This document shows, piece by piece, positions 41,682 through 53,005 of a stretch of DNA of 64,000 nt. Where the stretch lies: contig JAUPFP010000031.1 in NCBI GenBank assembly GCA_036925085.1, positions 2,924,229 through 2,988,228 of the forward strand, given 5' to 3'. This DNA comes from Brachycybe producta. Taxonomy: Eukaryota; Arthropoda; Diplopoda; Playtdesmida; Andrognathidae. Every line of letters starts with the position of its first letter. Positions within the stretch are counted from its first letter, which is position 1. Position numbers and translations under genes: made by a program. The notes under the pieces are model-generated. The model was not told the DNA's origin, searched no databases, and saw nothing but the letters and a program-made list of their open reading frames with translations.

Positions 41682-42055
41682 CGCTCTACTCTCTACCCAC
41701 CCATCCCACCCTTTTTTTTTTTTTTTTTAAAAAAAAAGGGATCTTAACATAATATACAACAACACACACACAAAAGACAGTTGAGTTTATTTTCATTTTC
41801 TAACATCTTCCATTTTGAGAGATATTTTTACGGGAAGGAGGTCAATGGACGTCTCTTTTTTTTTTTACTTTTCTCGTGTCTTATTTATAGGAACACGTTT
41901 TCCATGTTTTTCAACACTTATTTCTCTTCTTTTTCTCAAAACAAGACTAGAAAGAAAAAATCAGACAGTAGGCGAAATGAAACTATTTTCGGAGTACCAT
42001 TTCGTCTAAAGCTTTTTTTTTAAAAAATTTAAGATATTTCAATATTTACGGTTGA
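41682..42055. other. AT-rich non-coding stretch
   Basis: Long poly-T/poly-A near 41710-41740. The 80-residue frame at 41781-42023 has no domain signature. Confidence 0.45.
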
Positions 42056-42605
42056 TTTTGAAACAGCGAAAATAAACTTTCTAAAACAACTTTCAATTTC
42101 TTATTAAGTAATCCATTTACTCCTCTAGTTTTTAAAACTATTTCAAATTTCTTCTTAAGTAATTCATATACTCTTCTAGTTTCTAAATTCTTTTCAATTT
42201 TTTAAGTGATTCAGTTTACTTTTCTAGTTTTTAAAACCCTTTCAATTTCTTCTTAAGCCATCCATTTACTCCTCTAGTTTTTAAAACCATTTCAAATTTC
42301 TTCTTAAGTGATTCATATACTCTTCTAGTATCTAACTTCTTTTCAATTTCTTAAGTGATTCAATTTACTCTTCTAGTTTCTAAATTCTTTTCAATTTTTT
42401 AAGTGATTCAATTTACTCCTCTAGTTTTTAAAATCCTTTCAATTTTTTAAGTGATAAAATTACTCCTCTAGTTTTTAAAACCATTTCAAATTTCTTCTTA
42501 AGTGATTCATATACTCTTCTAGTTTCTAACTTCTTTTCAATTTCTTAAGTGATCCATTTTTACTCTTCTAGTTTTTAAAACCATTTCAATTTTTTTAAGT
42601 AATTA
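42056..42605. repeat. ~50-60 bp array of a family C arm
   Basis: About ten units of AAGTGATTCATATACTCTTC, TAGTTTCTAACTTCTTTTCA and TTTCTT. Same element arm as the 51-bp arrays at 15.7 and 43.9 kb, with more divergence. Confidence 0.85.
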
Positions 42606-42624
42606 CAATTTAAGAGACACATGA

Positions 42625-42850
42625 GAAAGTGTTTTACAAACTAGAAGGGTAGCTCAATCACTTAAGAGGGTATTTTTCAATGTTTGATATCTTTCAAAAT
42701 AAACTTTTTAAATAAACAATTAAAAAATATTGTCTACTTAAAAGTGGTGCTTGTTTTTAACTTTTTAATTTGAAATAAAAAGTTTATTTTGAACGATATC
42801 ATCAATATGAAAATGACATTAAGCGATTCAACTACCCTTCTAGTTTCTAA
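42625..42850. mobile_element. Family C palindrome
   Basis: TTACAAACTAGAAGGGTAGC to CTACCCTTCTAGTTTCTAAC, adjoining the preceding array of the same arm. Confidence 0.8.
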
Positions 42851-43355
42851 CAACTTCCCCCCAAAAAATAGGAAAAAAATATAAAAATTGTTTAAAACTT
42901 ACTTGCGGTAAGAATTATTTACATCACAATAAATAAAATCCATAATTTTGGCATTTTTAAATATTTTATAATTAATTAAACATAATTAAACTTAATTAAA
43001 AAAAACACATCCATAATCTATATATATTTGTATTTGTATAGCAATTATCACTGAATAAATATATAAATATATTCTAAGACCAGTCCTCAATCAACAATAC
43101 GAAATGAATGAGACTCGCGGTAAAAGTGTGGTTTCCATTCGGCAACATTTAAACAGAAAACATCATCGAAAGATTAAACTGACATTCAAGCTAAAGCCAG
43201 CCAATCAGATGAGGCTTGTCATCAGGTACAGTGACGTCACTGACATTGTGAGTGTTGTCATTCATGATTGCGGACGAGTTTATTTGAGAAGATTGAAATG
43301 GGGGAGGAGGGGAAGGTAATTTTCAAAATATAACAATTTTTAACACGTACGTTAT
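42851..43355. other. Unique-looking stretch with CCAAT and CRE-type sites
   Basis: CCAATCAG at 43201-43208 and the palindrome GTGACGTCAC at 43231-43240 lie in a more GC-balanced 230 bp island (43095-43320). It could be regulatory or the 5' part of a transcript. The 71-residue frame at 43104-43319 is unrecognised. No TATA box or initiator is convincing. Confidence 0.3.
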
Positions 43356-43562
43356 ACACGCAATTAGAAATCGGGACGAACACAAGTTGGCTCCGCCCCT
43401 TTTTATGACGAAGGCAACTTCTAATTGGTTGGTTATGTAGTCTGACGTCACATGCTCCGCTTTATTCAACGTCGAACCACATAACTAACCAATTAGAAGT
43501 TGCCGGTCGTCATAAAAAGGGGCGGAGCCAACTTGTATTCGTCCCGATTTCTAATTGCCTGT
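43356..43562. mobile_element. Family A MITE, copy A10
   Basis: ACACGCAATTAG to CTAATTGCCTGT. Flanks gtacgttat/gtacgagat match at 7 of 9. It contains CTGACGTCACATG. Confidence 0.9.
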
Positions 43563-43884
43563 GTACGAGATTCTCTCTCCTTGTGTCGTCCCCCTTTTAC
43601 TAAAACTACATTAAGCAAAATCAATATCATTCTTAATGGGGTTTTGTGTTTCTCTCTTTTGTTTTTGCATTAAAAATGATAAAAATCCCCTCCTCTTTCT
43701 ATTATATTATATTTATATCATGACATCATGATAAGAATTAAAATAGACAATACACTTAGTAATATATACCAAGTGGGAATATCGCTTAACACGAAATTGA
43801 ATATTTTTTCGTGATATGAACGGCTGATTTTTCGAACTCTTTGATTATTCTGTCTTTTAGAAGAACAAAATATTATTTAAGCGA

Positions 43885-44740
43885 AGGCAAGAGTGTTTTT
43901 AGAAACTAGAAGAGTAAACGGAGCCACTTAAAAAGATATTGAAAGCATTTTAGAAACTAGAAGAGTAAATGGGGGCCACTTAAGAAGAAATTGAAAGCGT
44001 TTTAGAAACTAGAAGAGTAAACGGGGGTCACTTAAGAAGAAATTGAAAGCGTTTTAGAAACTAGAAGAGTAAATGGGGGCCACTTAAGAAGAAATTGAAA
44101 GCGTTTTAGAAACTAGAAGAGTAAATGGGGGCCACTTAAGAAGAAATTGAAAGCATTTTAGAAACTAGAAGAGTAAATGGGGGCCACTTAAGAAGAAATT
44201 GAAAGCGTTTTAGAAACTAGAAGAGTAAATGGGGGCCACTTAAGAAGAAATTGAAAGCATTTTAGAAACTAGAAGAGTAAATGGGGGCCACTTAAGAAGA
44301 AATTGAAAGCATTTTAGAAACTAGAAGAGTAAATGGGGGCCACTTAAGAAGAAATTGAAAGCGTTTTAGAAACTAGAAGAGTAAATGGGGGCCACTTAAG
44401 AAGAAATTGAAAGCGTTTTAGAAACTAGAAGAGTAAATGGGGGCCACTTAAGAAGAAATTGAAAGCATTTTAGAAACTAGAAGAGTAAATGGGGGCCACT
44501 TAAGAAGAAATTGAAAGCGTTTTAGAAACTAGAAGAGTAAACGAGGCCACTTAAGAAGAAATTGAAAGCATTTTAGAAACTAGAAGAGTAAATGGGGGCC
44601 ACTTAAGAAGAAATTGAAAGCATTTTAGAAACTAGAAGAGTAAATGGGGGCCACTTAAGAAGAAATTGAAAGCATTTTAGAAACTAGAAGAGTAAATGGG
44701 GGTCACTTAAGAAGAAATTGAAAGCATTTTAGAAACTAGA
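43885..44740. repeat. 51-bp satellite derived from family C
   Basis: About 16 units of AGAAATTGAAAGCGTTTTAG, AAACTAGAAGAGTAAATGGG and GGCCACTTAAG (51 bp). Only GCG/GCA and AATGGGGG/ACGAGG variants are seen, so homogenisation is recent. The array ends in an ordinary family C arm (CTAGAAGGG, then CTTTCAAAATAAAC). Confidence 0.97.
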
Positions 44741-45092
44741 AGGGTTTTCATGTTGATTACTTTCAAAATAAACTTTTTATTATAGTAATTGAAGCTCTTA
44801 AGTACAGTCTGCGCCCTCTATTGGCCACACTCAGTTTTGGCACCAAACGCTCCCATAAGAACAGCTCTTAGTTGATTTACCCTCTGTACAAGGAAATAAC
44901 TTTTTATATTAAAACCCTCACTTTTTGGCAATTCATTGTACCATAAAAATATCTCTTAAAAATGTTTCAAAATTTACAATATATTATTTTATAAATATGT
45001 TACCGTCAATCTGCAGAATCAGTGATTCTGCAGATTTCTTAGGCAATCTGCAAAACCATCAAATTGCTAAAGAGAATGTCCAAAGAACTGTT

Positions 45093-45384
45093 ATACCTAG
45101 TACACAGCTGATAATTTAAATGCATTTAAATAATGTGTTCTACAGAGCCCTGTGAAGGACAAACAAACAATATGACGCATTCAATTTATTCAGTTAATTA
45201 ATCTGAAAATATTGAGTTAATTAACTTAAATATATAAAATATTGATTTAGTATTTCAATTTTTAAAATATTAATAATAAAGTCAATTTTAATTTGGTGTT
45301 TATGTCCTTAACTGGATTCCGTATAATTCACCTAAACACATTTAATTTGAATTCATTTAACTCATGTGTGTGTGTACAAGGTAT
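45093..45384 (+). mobile_element. Family F MITE, nested
   Basis: TIRs ATACCTAGTACACAG and the complement of TGTGTACAAGGTAT. The interior has AAATGCATTTAAAT, ACAGAGCCCTGTGAAGGAC and CTTAACTGGATTCCGTATAA. Confidence 0.88.
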
Positions 45385-45599
45385 CAGGAATTTTGAACAT
45401 TGCCTAAAGTTAAAAATTCTGCACATTACCTAAAATTTTAGCACGCCATTGTGCACATTGCTAGTTTTTTTGCAAATTTCCTAGTGGTCCAAGGCATTCT
45501 TCATAAAGACTAAATGTGTTTTTTTTTTTGCAATTTAGTTGATTATTTGCACTTTTGCATGGTTGTTTGCTGAATTTGCATATTGCCTGTTTAATGTAA

Positions 45600-45845
45600 G
45601 CTTTATGCACATTGTCTAAAAGAGTAGGTATTCTACACATTGTCTAAAAGAGTAGGTATTCTACACATTGTCTAAAAAAATAGGTATTCTACACATTGTC
45701 TAAAAGAATAGGTATTCTACACATTGTCTAAAAGACTAAGTATTCTACACATTGTCTAAAAAAGTAGGTATTCTACACATTGTCTAAAAAAGTAGGTATT
45801 CTACACATTGTCTAAAAGAGTAGGTATTCTACACATTGTCTAGTG
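45600..45845. repeat. 28-bp minisatellite
   Basis: About nine units of ACACATTGTCTAAAAGAGTA plus GGTATTCT inside the 44997-45993 element. Confidence 0.95.
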
Positions 45846-45993
45846 TTTTAGACTTTATGCAAATTGTCTGTTTTAGTAAATCTGCAAATTCTTTAAAATA
45901 ATTGAATTTTGCTGAGTCATTAGCAATTTGGTTGTTTTGCAGATTGCTTAGGCAATCTGCAGATTGACCGATTCCACAGATTGCCAGTAACAT

Positions 45994-46610
45994 ATATATA
46001 TAAATATAAAAGTGAAATATATTTTCCAGTTGAATTGTTATAAAAAGAAGACAAAAAAAAAAACTTCAAAGAGCAACAAAAAAAAATTGTAGATAAATAA
46101 AAATTGCAAAAAAAAAAAAATTATTTTACCACAAATTTTAAGTAACTTGAAAATTGCAACAAAATAATTAACCATTACAAGAAAAATTATTTTTAAAAAA
46201 CCCCCAATTGCATTCAAATTTTTGATAAATGATATAATGGGTCAATGGCTGGAAAACCACAGATGACCATCTCTCTTTATCTCATTTATCTCACTTATTT
46301 TATCTCAATTTTATCTCAATGAAAAATCATCATCACCACAACCTTTTGATCCATTCAATTTTTTTACTAAAAAAAAATTACAATCAAAAACCATCTCGAG
46401 AAGAAATCTCAACGAAACGAATTTGCATTAAAAATCTTTAAAATCACTTTCTGTTTTTATAAAACTTTAAAACTACGGGATAGATCACACATGCAGAAAA
46501 AAATAAATAAATTTATAACAGAATAAAAAAAGGAGTTATCTCATTTGAATACAATTTAAAACCGATTTAAGGTGGTTTTAAAGTGTAAACACGCTTCTTT
46601 TTCAGAAGAG
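45994..46610. other. AT-rich non-coding stretch
   Basis: Poly-A runs and (TTATCTCA)-like words at 46275-46320. No gene. Confidence 0.5.
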
Positions 46611-46612
46611 AA

Positions 46613-46850
46613 ACTTGTGTTTTAGAAACTAGAAGGGTAAGATAGCTCAATCATTTAAAGGGCTGATATTGATGTTGATATCTTTCAAAATAAGCTTTTT
46701 ATGTCAGTTTGAATATGATAAATCTTTAAGCAGATGGTATTTTTTTTTTAATTTTTGTCTATAAAAAGTTCATTTTGAAAGATATCAAAGATAAAAATAG
46801 CTTTAAGAGTGATTGAGCTACCCTTCTAGTTTCTAAAAACACTTTCTAGT
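46613..46850. mobile_element. Family C palindrome
   Basis: TGTTTTAGAAACTAGAAGGG to GCTACCCTTCTAGTTTCTAA. Confidence 0.82.
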
Positions 46851-47230
46851 TTCTCTTAATTTTTTGTGCTCCTGAATGACAAAACAATCAAGAGTTTGAA
46901 ATTCCGTTTTTCATAAAAAAAAACATTTTCAGCTAAGCGCTTAGAAAGCCTACAATGTATGAGGCGCCTTTCTCGTCAAAAATATAAATTTAATTTTTTT
47001 ATGAAATTGATTTTTTGACATGAATGGCACCTCATTATTATGTTAAATAAGCGGAGGGTTTGTTTTCCTTGCAATTTTGTTCTGTTTATGTTTATTTCCG
47101 CGGTAAAAAAAATATTTATAAAACCCTTTATAAAACGGAAACCTGCTGAAATCACACAGGGTTCCGTTTTAGCCAGGTTTTTAATTGAATTATAAGAAAA
47201 ATAGATCCGGGTTATTTTTTTGTTGGTAAG

Positions 47231-47419
47231 GGCCTTGTTTCCATTGGAGTGAAAATTTGAACTTTTTTGGAAAATTTCAACTGGTGAAAAATAGACGACA
47301 CGTGACAACCCACCACCTATTCACTATCATAGGCGGGGGGGGTGGCACGCGTCGTCTATTTTTCACCAGTTGAAATTTTCCAAAAAGTTGAAATTTTCAC
47401 TCCCAATGGAAACAAGGCC
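47231..47419. mobile_element. Family B MITE
   Basis: TIRs GGCCTTGTTTCCATTGGAGT and the complement of CCAATGGAAACAAGGCC; middle GACACGTGAC and GGCACGCGTCG. Confidence 0.9.
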
Positions 47420-47614
47420 TTAAAAATATGAAGCAACTTTTTTTTTTGTGCTTTTTCCAAATGTATTAATATCTTACATGTGTTTGTATGGAGAGGAAAT
47501 GATCGATTAGTGACGTCTGGTCATGACGTCGTTATGCCTCTGTCTTATAATTGGACAGCTCAAATTAAAGATAGAAGAGTTTCCGGAAACGATCACAGAA
47601 ATATAATCGAAAAT

Positions 47615-47653
<39 letters not shown>

Positions 47654-47863
47654 ATCGTATTTTCGACTATGCAATGAAGAAAAAAAAACGTTTAACACTA
47701 AGAACGGATAAGACAAAATATATCTTCGCTCTCTTGTCCAATAAAATAAAAGTTCTTTTAACACGATTTTAACCTTTTTTTTTTCTTTGGAGGAACCCTT
47801 GAAATATTTCGTCAAATCTCGAGGAACCGGCCCTCCTACCTGGTTGACACATATTAGGTTCGA

Positions 47864-48003
47864 CAAATTGGTTTGTTGTGTGGTTCCACGTTGAAAAGAG
47901 CTGAGCATATGACGTCAGAATACATAACCAACCAATTCGAAAGTTGCGTTCATCATAAAAAGGGCGGAGCCAACGTCTGTTTATCCCGTTTTCTAATTGC
48001 CTG
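47864..48003. mobile_element. Family A MITE, right two thirds (A11)
   Basis: It begins inside the left arm at CAAATTGGTTTGTTGTGTGG, includes ATGACGTCAGAATACATAAC and ends TTTTCTAATTGCCTGT. The left terminus is missing. Confidence 0.85.
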
Positions 48004-48020
48004 TTTTTTTTCTTATTTTA

Positions 48021-48108
48021 CATTGCGTCTATGGGCTCAATAGAAAAACGATGCTAGCGCTCTTTGCGGATATTTTTCGAAGTAATTTTGCGATGTAGCC
48101 ACTTAAGG
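48021..48108. mobile_element. Family D foldback fragment (one arm end)
   Basis: TATGGGCTCAATAGAAAAACG, CGCTCTTTGCGGATATTTTT and GTAATTTTGCGATGTAGCC match 27125-27205. Confidence 0.85.
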
Positions 48109-48132
48109 GTTGTTTCGTGTGAAGCTGGTCTT

Positions 48133-48442
48133 ATACGTTGTACTCACACATGAGTTACAATGAATTCATATTAAATGTGTTTAAGTGAATTATACGGAAT
48201 CCAGTTAAGGACATGAACACCAAATAAAAATTGACTTTATTATTAATATTTTTAATTGAAATTACTAAATCAATATTTTGTCAATAGTTTATATTTTATA
48301 TTTAAGTATTAACTCAATATTTGCAGATTAATTAACTGAATAAATTGAATTCGACATATTGTTTGTTTGTCCTTCACAGGGTTCTGTAGAACACGTTTAT
48401 TATTTAAATGCATTTAAATTATCAGTTGTGTGTACTAGGTAT
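48133..48442 (-). mobile_element. Family F MITE
   Basis: The reverse orientation of 45093-45384, from ATACGTTGTACTCACACATG to GTGTGTACTAGGTAT. Confidence 0.88.
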
Positions 48443-48586
48443 AAGATATCAACATAAAATTCCCCTTACGTGATTGAGCTACACTTCTAGTTTCTAATAA
48501 CATTCAAGTTTCTTTTTATTTTGCACCTGAAAGACAGGAATAATTAACCAGTCTGAGAGGCGTTTTTACTCATTAAAACCACCTTA

Positions 48587-48847
48587 ATACGTTGTACACA
48601 TACATGAGTTAAATGAATTCAAATTAAATGTGTTTAGGTGAATTATACGGAATCCAGTTAAGGACATGATCACCAAATAAAAATTGACTTTATTATTAAT
48701 ATTTTAAATTGAAATACTAAATCAATACTTTGTCAATAGTTTATATAAATTATATTTAAGTATTAACTCAATATTTTCAAGATTATTAACTGAATAAATT
48801 GAATTCGACATATTGTTTGTTTGTCCTTCACAGGGCTCTGTAGATAT
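48587..48847 (-). mobile_element. Family F MITE, truncated
   Basis: It starts ATACGTTGTACACATACATG and stops after CACAGGGCTCTGTAGA. The AAATGCATTTAAAT end is missing. Confidence 0.82.
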
Positions 48848-49190
48848 CTGATCTAAATAAAATTTAAAAGGTAGAGAGATTCTTATAAATTTACTGAACT
48901 TGAACAAAAATAGATAATGACAGAAATGAAGAAAAAAAAATGTCATTGAAGTAATTTATTATTCATTATCTCTCTTTTCAAAAAAAAAAAAACAACACAA
49001 AAAAAAATTGGTGTTGAAATTTGAAAGTTGAAACAAGAAAGAAGAAGAAGCAGATTATGAAACCATAAAGTGCAAAATAAACAAAAAAAAACCTTCAACA
49101 ATTCAATAGTTTTACCAGCACAACCACCCCACCTACCCACAACAACAACAACCCTTTTTTTTTCTTATCTGAAAATAAAAAAAATACAAC
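48848..49190. other. AT-rich non-coding stretch
   Basis: Poly-A runs, no supported feature. Confidence 0.45.
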
Positions 49191-50445
49191 CCGTGACCGA
49201 CACGCCACCTAGCGCCAAACGCACGTTTTTAAAACAAAAACCCAACCGACCAAAACAGGCAACGACGAAACGCATTTGGAACATGTTAATGACCATTTAT
49301 AGGAAAATCAATGAAACATTTTTTTTATGAAGTCTACAAAAAAAAAATACATTTTCAAAACATAAAAAACCAATAAAAAGTTCTACTACTTTTCTATATG
49401 ACGCTTTCCTATATCATCCAGATGTCGCCACTGTCTACGTTAAATTACGCAGAACTTAAAAAAGAAACTCTTAGCTACATAAACCCAATAAAACGCCATC
49501 TGGTGGGTTGTACAATACATCATTTATGCTTAGGATGCTTCACATGCAAAGTTAGACTTCAAACCAACAGATGGCGCCACTTTTGTCTACGTCACAGTAT
49601 GCTAAACTTAAAAGAAACTAACTGAACGTTAATCAAACGCCACTTGGTGTAAAGACTTAAATCACAAATCACAAATAATGCTAGACTACAGCCTATCAGA
49701 TGTCGCCACTGTCTATGCCAAATTATATAACTGCCACCTGGTGTTGCAAACTTGAAATACTTAAATAATGATCCATTTGACTTCTACAATTGGTCAATCA
49801 ATCAATTTTGGCGCCAATTACGTTAAAAATAGAATAAGTTAATTATTCTGTTGTTGCTCGAGTTTTAGGAATTATTTCATCCTAGTCAATTAAAATAAAA
49901 CGCCACCTGGCGTCCAAACTTCATTTAATCACAAGAGACACTACATGTCATAAAAAAGAACAATAGCTAAAACAGCAAATAAAAACAGGAAAATAAAATG
50001 CCACCTGGTGTCCAAACCTCAATTAAACTTTTGACATTCCAGATACAATGTATGGCTTCAGGACATCAGGTGGCGCCACTGTCTATGCTAAATGGCATTA
50101 AAACGCCACCTGGAGTCCAAAAGACTCCAAATTTTACTTAAACTTATGAAACTCCACATAGATCTACAAGGCATGGCTTCAGGACATCAGGTGGCGCCAC
50201 TGTCTATGCTAAATGGCATTAAAACGTCACCGGGAGTCCAAAAGACTCCAAATTTCAGTTAAACTTATGAAACTCCACTCACAACAAGGCATGGCTTTAG
50301 GTCATCAGATGGCGCCACTCTCTATGTAAAATTACATTAAAACAACACCTAGTGTTGCAAACTTCAAATACTTACATAAGACATTTTCCAAAATTGATCT
50401 TTTTCGTTTGACCCTCTGCAATTGGTCAATTTTGGCGCTAACCGT
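49191..50445. promoter_or_regulatory. Cluster of CTCF-like AGRTGGCGCC motifs with ~115-125 bp local repeats
   Basis: The core GRTGGCGCC or its complement GGCGCCAYC / CGCCACCTGG occurs well over a dozen times (about 49199, 49420, 49495, 49570, 49645, 49700, 49735, 49900, 50000, 50067, 50105, 50188, 50228, 50307), in both orientations, often as convergent pairs ~35 bp apart (CAGGTGGCGCCACTGTCTAT then AACGCCACCTGG). Part of the spacing is a tandem repeat (CTTCAGGACATCAGGTGGCG at 50056 and 50180, diverged at 50294). No gene. Confidence 0.5.
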
Positions 50446-51241
50446 GTTCAGAAAAAGAAAAAAAAAATCCAAATAAGAAAAACACAACACACCAAAAATA
50501 ATAAGAAACTTAAAACCACAAAAAAAGCGAATGAACTTTTTCAGTGCAATGAAAATTCGAACAATGGAAAAATAAAAGACACAAAAAAAAACGCTCTCAG
50601 AACCGAATTATTATTATTATAACTATTTAAATCTATCTAAATAGGCGTATTTTTGTGTGTGATAAGATAATGATAATAACAGCTCAAATGCTAAAATAAA
50701 AATGAAACAAAAAAAAAGAATATACTTTTAATTGGAATGTATAAAAAATGGCGCCTTCATTTATCTAAATTTCCTCAGATGACGTCACAGTCGTCACTAT
50801 TATCTTATCTCTGCAATGTGTTACATGATATCTCTCTCTCTCTCTCTCTTTCTCTCTTGTTCTCTTTTGTTTTGCAATTTGTAAAATTAGAAGAAGAAAT
50901 TTCAGAAAAAATATTTCCATTATTGACATTCCAATCAATTTGAGAAATCAATGAAACAAAAATGTAATTATTTATTAATTTTTTTTTGCTTTTATCTTGA
51001 AATTATCAAAATTCTTCAAATTTCTCCTTTTTTATGTTCTGACATCATCTCTCAAGTATTGTTTTTTATCCTTGAGAGAAACAAACGACCCTTGAAAGTA
51101 CTCTCAACTTCTCACAAGTTAGAAAGATCACTCCAATCAGACTTTAAAAATTAAATCTCAGGAACATTTTGACAGACATTAGAGATTAACTCTCAATATC
51201 TCAAAAGACACTAATGAACTTTTTAGAACATTTTTCAAGTA
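50446..51241. other. AT-rich non-coding stretch
   Basis: ATGGCGCC at 50747, ATGACGTCACAG at 50769 and a CT tract at 50831-50865. No gene. Confidence 0.45.
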
Positions 51242-51550
51242 ACTCTCAAGGACTGTGCACGTTCAAAACTAACTCAAGAACTGTGCACGTTCAAAACTAA
51301 CTCTCAAGGCCTTTTCACGTTCAAAACTAACTCTCAAGGAATTTTCACGTTCAAAACTAACTCTCAAGGCCTTTTCACGTTCAAAACTAACTCTCAAGGC
51401 CTTTTCACGCTTAAAACTAGCTCTCAAGGCTTTTTCACGCTCAAAACTAACTCTCAAGGCCTTTTCACGCTCAAAACTAACTTTCAAGGCCTTTTCGCGC
51501 TCAAAACTAACTCTCAATGCCTTTTCGCGCTCAAAACTAACTCTCAAGGC
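51242..51550. repeat. 30-bp minisatellite I (CTCTCAAGGCCTTTTCACG...)
   Basis: About ten units of CTCTCAAGGCCTTTTCACGT plus TCAAAACTAA. Confidence 0.95.
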
Positions 51551-51621
51551 CCTTTTCAGACACTAGACTAAAATGTCAGAACTTTTCAGACTTAAAAGTT
51601 AACGACTAACTCAAGACGTAA

Positions 51622-51742
51622 TCAGACTAATAGCCTCTAGCCAGCCTATTTGATTAGAAAAAAGCATAATTGCAGTTGCTCTTATGATGAAGATTACTTC
51701 AACAATAGGCACTTGGGCCACAAATTGAGAAACATTTGCTTA
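51622..51742. mobile_element. Family G MITE right half
   Basis: TAGCCTCTAGCCAGCCTATT to AATTGAGAAACATTTGCTTA, matching 37630-37760. It sits exactly between two 30-bp arrays. Confidence 0.8.
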
Positions 51743-51747
51743 AGTTT

Positions 51748-52120
51748 GACTCTCAAGACGTCACACGACACTATATTAACTCTCAAGACATCACCAGACA
51801 CTATACTAACTCTCAAGACGTCACCAGCCACTATACTAACTCTCAAGACGTCACCAGCCACTATACTAACTCTCAAGACGTCATCAGACTCTATATTAAC
51901 TCTCAAGACGTCATCAGACACTATATTAACTCTCAAGACGTCATCAGACGCTATATTAACTCTCAAGACGTCATCGGACGCTATATTAACTCTCAATACG
52001 TCATCAAACACTATACTAACTCTTAAGACGTCATCGGACGCTATATTAACTCTCAATACGTCATCAGACACTATACTAACTCTTAAGACGTCATCAGACA
52101 CTATATTAACTCTCAAGATG
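51748..52120. repeat. 30-bp minisatellite II (CTCTCAAGACGTCATCAGAC...)
   Basis: About 12 units of CTCTCAAGACGTCATCAGAC plus ACTATATTAA. It shares CTAACTCTCAAG and the 30 bp period with minisatellite I. Confidence 0.95.
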
Positions 52121-52890
52121 TCAACAACTCTAGTCAGAGGTTCTTCTCACACTCACACTAAAGACTATCAGGAACTTTTCAAACACTAGACTAGACTGGT
52201 CCTGAAGATCACTCTCAACCAACTTTAGACTAACTCTCAGGATTTTCTATCTCCCTATAACACTGTTTTCAAAAACTAAAGCTCACTATCTGGTGACATC
52301 ATACAAGCTCTCAAGAGTTTCTCAGACAGTAAAACAAACATTTTCAGGCAAAAAAAAAAATATCACAAAGGAGAAATCTCTCAGATAGTTTACTCTCAAG
52401 TGTCTTATGAATGATTTTCATCACTTCTCTGAGTCTGGTTTTTTTTATAAATAATCTTAATCCTATTTATTCCTATATTGGAAAAAAAAGCGAGTCACCT
52501 GTTAGTCTATGAAGAGACTAGAAAGATCAATTTCGTTCATTCATTCATTCATTCATTCATTCATTCAAAAACAGCACTGTACAACTCTTAACTCAAAACC
52601 ATCCCCCCCCCTCCATTTTTTTTCTTCTTCTTTCAAAGGACCCTCTCCCCTCAGACAATATTAAAGCCCCACTCCAGCCACCCTTAGCTGGCCCTCACCC
52701 CCCCCCCCCTAACACACCCCCTTATTTTTATGTGTGTAGTTCGATAACACGTATTGATCTTTCAAATCGTTTATTATGAAGTTTCTCTTTTCCACCCTCG
52801 CTGCTCTCAATTCAAACACAGTACTACACCTTATATTTAATATCAAAGACAAGAGATAAAAGTGACCAATAGACTGACCATTACCAGGAG
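52121..52890. other. Non-coding stretch with simple repeats
   Basis: (ATTC)n at 52535-52566 and C-runs at 52602 and 52700. The word AACTCTCA continues from the arrays in degenerate form. No gene. Confidence 0.45.
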
Positions 52891-52899
52891 AGAGTGAGA

Positions 52900-52974
52900 T
52901 ATTGGTGAGTTGGAGACATAGAGAGAGGGAAAGAGAGGGAGAAAGAGAGAGATAGCAAAGAGAAAGAATGAGAC

Positions 52975-53005
<31 letters not shown>

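Larger units (their letters stand above)
44997..45993. mobile_element. TIR element containing a family F MITE and a 28-bp array
   Basis: Ends ATGTTACCGTCAATCTGCAG and the complement of CCACAGATTGCCAGTAACAT. Inner arms AGATTTCTTAGGCAATCTGC and CAGATTGCTTAGGCAATCTG continue the inverted repeat. The family F element at 45093-45384 and the array at 45600-45845 are both inside. Confidence 0.8.

Noticed and set aside
43104-43319. 71-codon basic frame
   Set aside because: It lies in a relatively complex island, but has no recognisable domain and no splice evidence. Kept only as a possible regulatory or transcribed island.
51269-52189. Frames of 92-179 codons in the 30-bp arrays
   Set aside because: Period divisible by three. 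Peptides such as LTLKTSSDTI are direct repeats of the minisatellite.
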